A stretch of 64,000 nt of DNA from Ornithodoros turicata (taxonomy: Eukaryota; Arthropoda; Arachnida; Ixodida; Argasidae): positions 4,171,947 through 4,235,946 of the forward strand of contig NC_088209.1 of NCBI RefSeq assembly GCF_037126465.1. Direction: 5' to 3'. The notes under the pieces are model-generated. The model saw only the letters and a program-made list of their open reading frames with translations, was not told where the DNA came from and ran no database searches. The translations under genes and the position numbers were made by a program. This document shows positions 8,542-18,204 of the stretch, in pieces; within the stretch, counting starts at the first letter, position 1, and every line of letters begins with the position of its first letter.

Positions 8542-9835
8542 TGCCACGCTGTCTCGTATGTCAGTACGACCCCATCGATGCCATGCTCGTGGCCGTAGAA
8601 AGAGAGCACGAAGCTAGAATAGAGAATCTCGGTAACAGTCCTGTCGTCCTTTCAGATGACGACGACAACAACAGAGTTAGTAGTCCGCCTTTCGTAATAC
8701 CTGAAACGGACGACGACGAACCCCTAGATGGGCACGACAATGCAGACGAATTGGTCATATGGGAAGGGGATCAGTCGTAATCAGATTTTATGCCTCTGTC
8801 TGGTAGAGTTAGAGATGAATCACCAGATGCAAGCCCAGAATTTCAAAACGAAGCTGAGCCTGTCCAGGGTCGTAGAATCGTTGAATTACGAGGACACGTC
8901 GTAGAGAATCATCCCTCCGTCACGGAGAGACGATTCCTTCCTTTTTTGTCACAGATGAGGCATTCGACGGAACGGCTACTAGGTACATGCTTCTCTGTTC
9001 CCCGCACGACGACAACGTCGACGATTTGCGACTTTATCTACCGAGCATAGCTCCAGTAATAACGCGCGTCCTCAAAGCCTATCCCATGCCTTTCAAATTT
9101 TGTCTGTGCTCGAAAGCGCTCATGATTAAGGACGGAGCTGATGGGTTGACTTCTCATCTCCTCCACCTGAACCTTCACTTGAGAGTGGTTCATAACCGCC
9201 AAGAAATTGAAGGCGCGATAAATGCTGCCATCGCAGAGTCCTCGCAACGCGTAGAAAACTATGCGAGAGAAGGGTCTGGTTTCACCTCGAACGACGGTCC
9301 AATCTGTCGACTTAAAACTAACGCGCTTAAAACCGAAGCGGATTGGGTGCACGATCGAGCTTCCCGAGCTGCTAAAAAGAAAACGAAAGACTCTCACAAA
9401 CGTCAAACTTCCGCCGAATCACGAAAACGAGTGTTTCAAGTATAGCGTGCTGGCACTCTTGCATCCGTTGAGGAACAACCCAAACGATTATGTTAGATAC
9501 CGCAAATACATGAATCCTTCGAATCCGGAGACGCACGTAACGTACTGGCCGCCCTGCTTCCCAGTCACTTACGAAGACATTTCCCTGTGGGAGAGAAAAA
9601 ACAAAATCTCCGTGTACATCTATGTGTTCGACGAGCAGACGAGTTCAATAACAACAGGACGGTTTCCCTGCACGCTCTATAAAGATAAAGTCCACTTGCT
9701 CGAGGTTAGAGACCATTTCTATGGAATCAGAAAACTTTGCACTTTCATGGGATGAAGTGACTACTTTAATTGCGAGAAATGCACGTCCGGTTACGGGACG
9801 AGAGGGGCATTGCAGCAACACGAACGTCTGTGTAA

Positions 9836-9880
9836 CGACGTAAACGTAACGTAACGTAAACGACGTAACGACGTAAACGA
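9836..9880. repeat. GTAACG/GTAAAC short tandem repeat inside PolB
   Basis: Six-base units GTAACG, GTAAAC and variants repeat across this stretch between the finger and the exonuclease domain. The array length keeps the reading frame, but one unit phase creates TAA at 9852-9854. Confidence 0.75.
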
Positions 9881-12373
9881 AGTGATTCTCGAAATGCCAA
9901 AAGCAGGGGAGTGTGTCTCCTTCAACAAGATACAGTACACGCATCCCTATCCCTACTTCGCGGTGTTGGACACGGAGAGCGTCTTTGAAAAGGACGCACT
10001 CGTTAAGGACGCCGGGAGTGTGCACAGGATGAGCTCGTACTGCATCGTTGTAGTGAGAAGTTGGGACGGAAAAATACTAGGCCTAGATGGCTATTTCGGA
10101 CCCAACGCAGCAGAGAAATGCTTGCTCTCGCTCAAGCGATTTAGCGATCAAATCGATAGGTTGAACCGTTGTCCCTCACCGTTGGTCGTGAGTATGGAAG
10201 ACCACTTTCAGCACGCGAGCGCTACGCACTGCGAATTTTGTGGAATCAAATTTAACCGACAAACGCGAAAGGTGTCGCATCACGACCACACCCGCTTCGT
10301 AGAGCCCGGTTCTTCGAATTTTGTCGCGACGCTGTGTGATACGTGTAACCTTACGTGTCGGAACACCAAAGAACTCGTCGTGTGCGTGCACAACCTGCAG
10401 TACGATTTGAGCTCCCTTCTCCGCCACATGTACGTTCTAAATCTGGGCGAACCGTGGATCTTAGCTTCGAGCTCGGAAAAGATAAGAGGGTTCAACATTG
10501 GCGATCTCCATTTCCGCGATACCACGCAGTTTTTCAACCTGTCCTTGTCGAACCTGGTGGAAACCCTCCTCGCCAGCGGTGGCGAGAGCGCGTTTCATTG
10601 TACCCGTCAAATGTATGGTGACCGTTTCCGGCACCTCCTCAGGAAGGGCATTTACCCGTACACCTTCGTCGACAGTTTGTACAATTTGCCCGCACTACCG
10701 CCAAAGGAAGCTTTCAAAAGTGACCTGAACGACCAAGAGATCACGGACGAGGACTATCAGTACTCCCTCGAGATTTTCGAATTGTTCGAATGTGAGAACC
10801 TCGGCGGTTACACGCGGCTCTACGTCACGCTCGACGCTTGTCAGCTCTGCGACGTCATGCTGTATTTCAGGAAGATTGCGCTAGAGATGGATGGGATGGA
10901 TATCCTACGTGCCATGTCCCTCGCCAGTTACGCGTGGAGTAGCGCTCTGAAGCTCACCAATGTCAAACTCGAGCTCATGAGCGATCGCGAGATGTACGAA
11001 ACGATCGAAAAGGGAATCAGGGGAGGCATTTGTAACAGCTTCCACAGATACTGTCGGGCTAATGACGAGGGGTGTGACGATTACGACCCCAGCAAGAAAA
11101 GACTTTTATCCAGTACCTCGACGTGAACAGTTTGTACCCGTACGCGATGACTTTCCATCTCCCAACAGGAGGTTTTGAGTGGGTGGATCCTTCGAGGTGG
11201 AGCGAGATCGACATTCTCAACATTCCTCACGATTCGGAAGTGGGTTACGTGTACGTGGTAGACTTGTCATATCCAGAAGAACTGCACGCGCTCCCCAGGG
11301 ATTTTCCCCTAGCACCCGAACACAGGTGCGTGGACGAGAACGAACTGTCCCCCAACGAACAGCACTTGAAACATGCGTTGGCGCTAAACACCCCTCCCAC
11401 AAAGAAACTCTTGCTGACGTGCTACGACAAGGAACGCTACGTCGTTCATTATGCATGGCTCGCTCTGTACGTAAGGTTGGGCATGAAAATAAAACGAGTT
11501 CACAGCATCCTCTCGTTCTGCCAAGACAACTTTTTGCGGACCTTCGTGCAGAGAAACGTCGCGTTGAGGAATGCTAGACCACGAAATTCGAGAGACTTCT
11601 GTACAAAACCATGTCGAACAGCACGTTCGGTAAGTCGATACAAAATGTGAGACGCATGAAAAGGTACGCTATAGCCTACGACAAAGAAAGTGCACTACGA
11701 AAAGCTAGCTCCGTCGACAGTCATCATTTTCACATTCTGAGTGACAAGTGCATCTTGTACGAGATGAAACAGCGTCTTATCAAATGCACGCACCCCCTTT
11801 ACGTGGGCTTTGCCATTTTAGAGATATCCAAAGTCCGAATGTACAGCTTCATCTACGAGTCGCTCTTTTCTCGCTTGGCGTGCCCAGTGCAATTGATCTA
11901 TAGCGATATGGACAGCATAATTTTTTCTCTCACGTGTGCAAGCCTGGAAGAACAGCTGATGAAGATTGACAATCAGTTAGATCTGTCTTCCTATCCACCG
12001 GACCACCCGCTTTTCAACGACGACCACGCGAACCAGATGGGGTACTCCAAAGACGAGACGGGAGGTGGTGTTGTTCAGGAAGTCGTAGCCATCCGAGCGA
12101 AAATGTACAGCATTCTCTTGGCTGGGTCACACAAACAGATCGCGAGAGCGAAAGGAGTTAAGAGGGACGTGGTGAGGAAACACTTATTGCACGAAGTGTA
12201 CCGAGATTCTCTGTTCAATGAAAAGACAGTCTCTCAGAAGCAGTGCACCATCCAGAGTATAATGCAAACAATGTACACCATTTCGAGACTCAAGAAGAGC
12301 TTGGTCCCCTACGACGACAAGCGCTATCTCGTGGATGCTGTACACTCCTTCCCTTACGGAAGCTGCAAATACG

Positions 12374-12432
12374 GTGAGCTTCGTTATGTTTTGACGCGTA
12401 TACAATTACGATAGTACTCTCTCCTTGTGCAG
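12374..12432 (+). other. Candidate 59-nt spliceosomal intron near the 3' end of PolB
   Basis: A GTGAGC donor follows exon base 12373. A CTCCTTGTGCAG acceptor ends at 12432, preceded by a pyrimidine-rich tract. Excision keeps an open frame that ends at TAA 12483-12485; without excision the frame ends at 12412-12414. Typical small arthropod intron length supports the reading. Confidence 0.5.
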
Positions 12433-12485
12433 CACCGGAAAACCTGGAAGAGAGTCCGAGAGCGTCGTCGTCAGGCATCGAGTAA

Positions 12486-12923
12486 CCGTGGAACAAAGAG
12501 CTGCATGCGCATGTAATCGAGAATAAAAGTTCTAGTCGAGACATGCTTCTCTCTCTCTCTCTCGCAGACAGGAGAAGCACGGGTCATCGTGGCAGTGTGG
12601 TAGCGGAATGGGTGTACGAAAAGAATGACCATTCCGTCATCGTACTGGTTCCGTGACCCGCGCAATCACGTCGGCACGAAGAAGATTCCCCTTTTCTGGC
12701 ACGTCTGATTATCTCGTTCTGTTCGTGAGATCAGGCAAGTTAGGGAGGGTGCAGGCATCTATCGTCCAACTCCTTTGTTTGTATTCAATAAAGATGTTTC
12801 AGTGAAAGAAAACACAGAGACTCGTCAAAGTTATTCGGACTGTTTAATGCGTTGCATGTCGATAACCAAGCTGTATTTCAATAAATCGGTAACAAAGTTG
12901 GCGATGTAGACTGCTTGCAAATG
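12486..12923. other. Intergenic stretch between convergent genes
   Basis: No convincing gene. It contains AATAAA at 12787-12792 (plus strand, a plausible polyadenylation signal for the polymerase transcript), a second AATAAA at 12522, and a CT-rich run near 12548-12564. Confidence 0.5.
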
Positions 12924-13289
12924 TCACTGCTTCCACGGGGCGTCCTTAATATGAGCGATGGCACGAGCTAGAAGGTCCACGATGTCTGCAGCGGTGTAGT
13001 TGAATTCTGCATTGGACAAGCTCACAAATTCGCTCATCAGTCCCAGGGGTCCGTCCGGAACCGTTATGCAGACGTTCTTGTAACGGGCGTAGATCCGACG
13101 CACCATCTCCTGCAGCGGCCCCGGCGAGATCTCTCCTATATTGCCAAAGCCTACCATGTCTATCACGTAGCGAAAAGCAGTGATGACGAGCTCGTTGCGG
13201 GGATTTTCGCTGTTTAAACATTCCTTCTCCACTTCTTCCCAAGAAGCATGGGTGCGGGAACAATTTTGTAATGAGTGGTAGCTGTACAT
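12924..13289 (-). CDS. Intact opposite-strand gene of the viral block, function unknown
   Basis: Starting at the first true ATG (complement of 13287-13289), this frame encodes 121 residues with no lesion. An upstream in-frame GTG is unlikely to be used. The protein looks globular and mainly helical, with a central ENPRNELVITAFRYVIDMVG and a C-terminal TAADIVDLLARAIAHI segment. No signal peptide, membrane segment or recognised motif is visible. It converges on the polymerase gene and has its own TATA box at 13322-13328, with an ISRE-like element further upstream. Adintoviruses and related viruses carry variable accessory genes in such positions, so a host-interaction role is possible but unproven. 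It could also be a host or transposon gene. Confidence 0.5.
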   Translation of the reverse strand: MYSYHSLQNCSRTHASWEEVEKECLNSENPRNELVITAFRYVIDMVGFGNIGEISPGPLQEMVRRIYARYKNVCITVPDGPLGLMSEFVSLSNAEFNYTAADIVDLLARAIAHIKDAPWKQ

Positions 13290-13321
13290 CTTCACTTATT
13301 GATGACGCGAGTGCGCGCTGC

Positions 13322-13328
13322 CTTTATA
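13322..13328 (-). promoter_or_regulatory. TATA box of the minus-strand gene
   Basis: On the minus strand TATAAAG lies 33-39 bp upstream of the ATG, so the transcript leader would be very short. Flanking sequence is GC-rich. Confidence 0.6.
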
Positions 13329-13346
13329 CAGATAAACGCGCGCGCA

Positions 13347-13483
13347 AAGAAAGGAGAGCGAAACCGAAACTGAGAAGCCACCCGTCGCCGCTAGGAGCGC
13401 GCGCGCAGCGGGAGGAGCGGAGAGGCGAAACCGAAACCACCCGCGGGTGGGTGGCGCAAAGGGCGCTAGGAGTGCGCGCGTAG
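13347..13483. repeat. Two tandem units of about 67 bp carrying GAAACCGAAAC
   Basis: The motif GCGAAACCGAAAC followed by CCACCCG, a CGCTAGGAG segment and a CGCGCG run recurs with a spacing of 67 bp. This is a GC-rich tandem duplication in the promoter-proximal region. Confidence 0.6.
13358..13371 (-). promoter_or_regulatory. ISRE-like element upstream of the minus-strand gene
   Basis: On the minus strand AGTTTCGGTTTCGC matches the AGTTTCNNTTTC core of interferon-stimulated response elements bound by IRF proteins in vertebrates. It lies about 30 bp upstream of the TATA box. A second near-copy (GAAACCGAAACC, plus strand) is at 13427-13438. Whether an IRF-like factor uses it in the host is unknown. 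Confidence 0.35.
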
Positions 13484-14225
13484 CTGCCGCGGAGCGGCGT
13501 CCCAGTCAGTTGCTGGCTGTGTGTCGCGGAGAGCAGACGTGTGCTCGGTTGCTCCGCAGTCCCCGCGCCCGCTCAGTTTCTGCCTGGCTGATGAGCAATC
13601 AACGCGGGGGAAAAGGTGAGTGATTTGCCGCGTTGTTTTACCGCGCTCCTTTTCTCGCATGTTTGCCGTGCCCCCATGTTTAGCGGTGACCAACGAGTGA
13701 TTTGCCGATGTTTGACTGCGCTCGTGTTAAGCCTTTTCTCGCATGTTTAGACTTGTTCAGCAGTGACCAAGCCTTTTCTCCGTGTTGACGCACATTTAGC
13801 GGTTCCCACCTTGTTTTAGCTGCATAGTGTTGTGACGCTGTGGTTAGGCCTAGTTGATTGCCTTTTTCCCCAGTGTGTACTGTTTTCTCCGTGCTGTTTA
13901 GCAGTAGTGGTTAGACCTTTTCTCTCGCATGCCTAGACTTGTTCAGCAGTGTTGCCATGTTTACCTGCCGCTAGTGTCTTGTTCTGTCTTTCTCGCATAG
14001 AGCTACGATGGTGGCGCCATCTGGTGTGATGCCTTGCAACTAAGTGGCCACCTGTCGTCGATCTCTGCAACTGCTGGGTGCCAACTACCAACATGGCGGG
14101 CGCTGGTTACTCGGGTGTTGCGGAGAGGTTTCTTCGCCGCGGCATCGTCAATTTTCGAATAAATTGTTTCTCTCCTCTTTATTTCTATATGTGTATTTTA
14201 TTGTCGACATATATTTTTATTTTTT
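13484..14225. other. Repeat-family sequence with a possible 5' exon
   Basis: No coding gene is supported. An AAAAG|GTGAGT donor-like site lies at about 13614-13615. The part from 13990 on (GGTGGCGCCATCTGG and following) recurs near 30450 and 47365, so this is a dispersed repeat rather than a unique gene. Confidence 0.45.
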
Positions 14226-14396
14226 ATGGACTCTCGTAGTGCACAACGCTCAGCTGGTCTGGACACGAGATAGACGCTCCCCAATTAGTGTGGTGACTCC
14301 CTGGAGGGTGCTGATTAATGTGGGGTCCCAATTAGCTCTAATTGCTAATTAAATCGTGTTCAGGACAGTTGAGCGTTGTGCACTATGAGAGTCCAT
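14226..14396. mobile_element. MITE with about 42-bp terminal inverted repeats
   Basis: The terminal sequence TGGACTCTCGTAGTGCACAA at 14227 is mirrored at the right end (complement of 14354-14395) with a few mismatches. The internal core (CCCAATTAGTGTGGTGACTC and following) is shared with the MITE at 47535-47694, but the arms are different. Confidence 0.75.
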
Positions 14397-14399
14397 CCC

Positions 14400-14830
14400 A
14401 TACTACTCATTACATCCTGTCTGAAGAGGTGCAGAGTGGGGCTAGGCAGCGGCAAAGGCAAACCCTCCAATTATTTATTGAATCGCAAGATTATTTCCTT
14501 GACAGGAGCTCTGCTGCTGTTAAAGTGATGAAACAGTGCGCTCGCTCGGGGAATCAATAAGGGGTCCCGATCGCGCGCGTCTTTGCGTCAGTGCACTGTT
14601 TTATCACTTTAACAGCAGCAGAGCTGACATGCTAAATGATGACTCCCACAAAGTAATGAACTCTTGAAAATGACAAAGTAAATAAAAAGATACCCTGTAG
14701 TTGTTGTTGTTATCATTTCCTATGTAGTATTAACACAACGGGAGTGAGACTTAGTTGGCGTCTCTTATAGAAATTCGACATGCAGCAGACGATTATCCTT
14801 GCGATCATCTGTTTATGGAATTTTATCGTG
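14400..14830 (+). repeat. Dispersed repeat with a 33-bp internal hairpin
   Basis: Matches 43990-44470 in reverse complement and, for its last 200 bp, 26270-26480 directly. A hairpin is formed by 14507-14539 (AGCTCTGCTGCTGTTAAAGT and on) and 14593-14625, with one mismatch in 33 bp. Confidence 0.8.
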
Positions 14831-15913
14831 CATGTGCTTCTCTTCGTTCCCTAGTGTCATTTCTATGTACTCTGGGACATTCCTAAGTGTGGGAGCGATG
14901 TGTACTAGTTGTGAAGAGGACAAAATTAAAGCCAATCATATGGACTGTTCATCTACATAGACAAGTGTTATTCATTTCTGCTTAGTTGCACCACGTACAC
15001 ACAGGTGAGCGTAAATAACATGTATGCGGGTGACCGTAAGTACAAGAGGTACAAAAAATATAAAGTCGTGCATAGCCCGGGATTGCATTGCATGCAGACT
15101 GAGTCAGACGTGTACAAGATGCTCGAAAATGTATTTAAGAAAATACAATAAATACTAGCGTTAGATTGTAATTAAGATAGAGTATAAGTACATGAAAATC
15201 GAAGTAATTAAAGTAGAGTAAAATACTTCAAATGGTATTTGAAATACAATTAAGATACTATTTATCCTTGAACGCAAAAAGTCACTGGTCAATGTGGCAA
15301 GTCGCTGCTATGTGACATGAATCACCTAAACCCCGCGCACTACGCTAGCCGCCGCTGTGTGATAGAACTCATCTAAACGCAAGTTCCAAAAAGATGACAA
15401 AGAGGTACCACATAACTCCACTAAGTATATGTGACCAAAACAAAGCCAACTTCTAGCAGGTCCCTGCTCGGCGAGGTCAGAATTCGGCGTCACCGCGTCA
15501 GGGCACACATAATTGAACCTACACCCGCCAAGGATTAGTACACACAGGGCAATATCTCTAAATGGAGACTTCCAAGAAGGGCCAATGTCCGCGTCAAGCC
15601 CTAGGGACTCAGGAAATTTCCACTGAACAAGTAAGATAATGAAAGACGAGACACAGAAAGTTTGAGAGGGAGATCCAAAATATGTAATTAGGCTATTGAG
15701 TACAAAATACAATGAAATTCATTTTAAATCGCGTACAAATACACAAAACAAAACGTATTTAGTAGAGTGCCAAAATACAGCTAATTGTATTTAAAAGATA
15801 GTACTCCAATACGTACAGGTCTAGACTGACTGTATACACACACGATATCTACACTCACTGCACGCGAATAGCATTCTTATGCAGCTTGCCAGGATGATGA
15901 AGTTGCCACAGAA
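14831..15913. other. AT-rich stretch without a gene
   Basis: It contains GTATTT/AAATAC-rich segments at about 15125-15250 and 15700-15810 that may be ends of a hAT-like non-autonomous element. An ORF at 15326-15712 on the minus strand shows no recognisable features. Confidence 0.4.
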
Positions 15914-18090
15914 TTAAAAAAGTTCGTCCAGTTCGCTTATGTCCACTGCTTTACCCAGTAGTTCCATGTGTCTCGTGACTCGTGGATCAACTATCTCAGG
16001 AATCATATATCCTACATAGAGGTTATTAATGTTAGGCAATATTTTTTGCCAGAACGCAAGGTTCCTCTTGATGGTTACAACTTGCATGTCCGTCCGCGAC
16101 CACACTGCGAGTTTGCAGTAGCTCCTCTTCGCAATGTTTAGCTGAGCTTGTATTTGATAGAAGTACTTGTGTGATTCTGGAAGATATAAGCTGCCGTCTT
16201 TCGATATTTTTACGCCAATGGAATGGTTGCGAGCGGTCTCTGCGATGGTCATGTAATTCTGTGCTGTTGCAGGGCATTTTATTTCGAGGATTCCGTCGTT
16301 GTCGATAAGGCGGTCAGGAGTGGTGCATACGTAGGGTATACCAGGGTCGACGAAAACGCCACATTTTTCACTTCAACGTTCGGGTATCTCGCTTGGAATG
16401 CTGATGCTGCGTCTTCCTCGTGGTCGATGCCGTACTGACAATCTTTCCAGCGGAACGACTTGGGATACATTATGGCCTTCACTAAAGAAGAGTGCTTGAA
16501 TGTTTTTCTGTGTGGGCGACATATACTATGTATTGAGGTTGATGGTATCCTCATCTTTCTTTGTGAGTGCCACAGATCAGACTTGTTCTGTTCTAGTGTA
16601 GACTTCTGCAGACTGTCAGCTTCCTGGCTGGTCAACTGTATGCCACGCACAAAGTCTTTGGCTTTCTCAATAAAAATTGTCCTGTCCAGATCTAGTTTTT
16701 GAGACTGTCCTCCATAGTCCTTGTCTCCAACGGTGCTTGCGAATTTGGGTGTTCTCGATATTGGAGCCCTGTCGAACCGCAACGCTCTTTTGCATTTTCG
16801 TTCATTGCGCTTTTGTCTTGATGTTATTAGTTTCTTCAGGGCGGATGATGGACTTTTCGCGACGAACTTGCGCAGATAGAAGTCGTGCCATCTTGCACGT
16901 CTCATGTTGTATGCGAGTGCTGCGGCGCGACATCTGTTACCGTAATTTTTACCCTTTGCACAGTCAACGCGTTTGCCACCGACTGTACGCGCCACCATGC
17001 TCATGTAGGTCTCAGCGGCATTACTTGTTGCGTCGAGGAGCAGCATATCGGATCTGTCTGCAAGTACGTCTATTGCTTTCTGGATTTCAGTCATCATGTT
17101 GGATCTCAGAAGAAGATTGCCCTTTTTCGTTCTGCTTTCAAGTTCCACAGCGTCGCCTCTCTTGACGGAGCAGTGCTCGCTTGGACAGCCGCTGTGGATA
17201 CCAAATACGTGGTATGGGCCGTTCCTCAGTGGATGGCGCAGGCTACTGACCGCAGCAGGCGATACTGCAGTGTTCTCTTGTGCATGCCGTCTTATTGTGG
17301 ATCTCGCAAGACCTTTTAGGGCTTTGATGTTAGCTGTAGACAATAGCTTCCTGGCGTCTTTGCCTTCAGCTGTAGCGAATGTTTCAGTACCCTTTGCTAG
17401 GTTATACAGCCGTTGTGTATAGTTTTTTACCATGTGATTGACGCATTCTACCTTTCTCACTGAACGGCCGTAAGGAACCTGTTCCTGGACTGCAACGAAA
17501 ACACTGCTATCCCCGTCTCCAATCAATGTAGTGTACCTAAGGCCGTACATTTCTTCACTTTCTTTGAATCCCTGTACAATAATGTCTCGCTCCATGGACG
17601 TTGAAGACGATTTCCAGTTGCAAGAACACGAGTGGGGTAGAGGCTCCTTATGCTCCAACTCAGCGCGTCGACAAGTTGTGCAGAACTTGTTGCGTACTCC
17701 GATGTAGAGAATCTTGCGCGTGTAACGACCGACAATGACAGCCACCCCGCTATTCGCATTGTGCCCATGGCCGAAAGATCGCTTGCTCCATCCTCCATCT
17801 ACAATGACTGGGATGTTCCAAAAGCCGTCGGGATCGCGACACTCCTTTGGTTGTTTGGCAAGCTCAACCTCTTCGGCCGCGGCTCTCTTCATGGAGTCTA
17901 ATGTCGCTGATTGAAGGTTTTCCCCAACTTTGTTCTCACATTTCTGGTAGAGCTTATGCGAAAGGAATGGAAGGCCGACTGATGCTGTTAGTTCTTGCGC
18001 CTGCGTGTACCCGATCCCGATGGAAAGGCACCCTCTAACAAAATCAAGATTTATGCTGTCGTTTGTGACGGTCATTTTTTCCGTCCGCAC
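15914..18090 (-). pseudogene. Mutator-like transposase fused to a YqaJ-type nuclease, one frameshift
   Basis: Reading leftward from 18090, a 603-residue frame carries a Mutator-like transposase domain. Candidate acidic catalytic residues are D98 (VIVDGGWSKRSFG), D192/D194 (LIGDGDSS) and E360 (SNAAETYMS). Cys/His pairs lie at CTTC and HSCSC. The C-terminal third (from about residue 530) begins a YqaJ-like nuclease (GIDHEEDAASAF). A one-base shift in an A-run (plus coordinates about 16364-16368) moves the reading frame. The PD and E-x-K signature (IDNDGILEIKCP) and the remainder (KYFYQIQAQLN to 15914) are read in the shifted frame. The 15914-16252 part thus belongs to the same gene. Such transposase-nuclease fusions are common in arthropod genomes. 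It lies between the viral block and the right direct repeat; no terminal inverted repeats were found. Confidence 0.75.
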
Positions 18091-18138
18091 GAAGTGAGTG
18101 AAACTGCACAGAGGTTACTTGGAACAATGATACTCCAG

Positions 18139-18185
18139 AGTGGCGATAAGTCCAACTCTGACTCAGAGTTGGACTTATCGCCACT
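18139..18185. repeat. Perfect 23-bp hairpin with 1-nt loop
   Basis: Arms 18139-18161 and 18163-18185 (starting AGTGGCGATAAGTCCAACTC) are exact reverse complements around one C. It lies 49 bp upstream of the transposase start and 19 bp before the right direct repeat. Confidence 0.95.
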
Positions 18186-18204
18186 TCAGAACACCTATGT
18201 CAGA

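Larger units (their letters stand above)
8542..12485 (+). pseudogene. Protein-primed family B DNA polymerase (Polinton/adintovirus PolB), multiply broken
   Basis: Polymerase signatures occur in order. There is an N-terminal domain (8945-9755) and a C2H2-like finger right after the TGA. Exo I is DTES near 9967. An HNH-like Cys/His cluster lies at about 10230-10360, and Exo II-type HNLQYD follows near 10390. Motif A DVNSLYP is at 11120-11140, motif B KTMSNSTFGKS at 11605-11637, and motif C YSDMDS at 11899-11916. Lesions: TAA 8778-8780, frameshifts near 8940, 9290, 11090 and 11575, TGA 9753-9755 and TAA 9852-9854 (the last inside a short tandem repeat). The first part (8542-8777) is acidic and may be a separate early ORF. 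The 3' end is best read with an intron at 12374-12432. The enzyme replicates linear viral DNA from a protein primer. This copy cannot encode it. Confidence 0.85.

Noticed and set aside
5165..9854. Alternative genetic code or programmed readthrough in the viral genes
   Set aside because: All three stop codons occur and frameshifts are also present, so pseudogenisation is simpler.
14342..14560. 72-residue ORF (and its counterpart at 44319-44522) as a gene
   Set aside because: Both lie in inverted copies of the same hairpin-bearing repeat; conservation is explained by the repeat.
16677..17422. Plus-strand ORFs of 108-162 residues
   Set aside because: They are antisense shadows of the Mutator-like/YqaJ gene.
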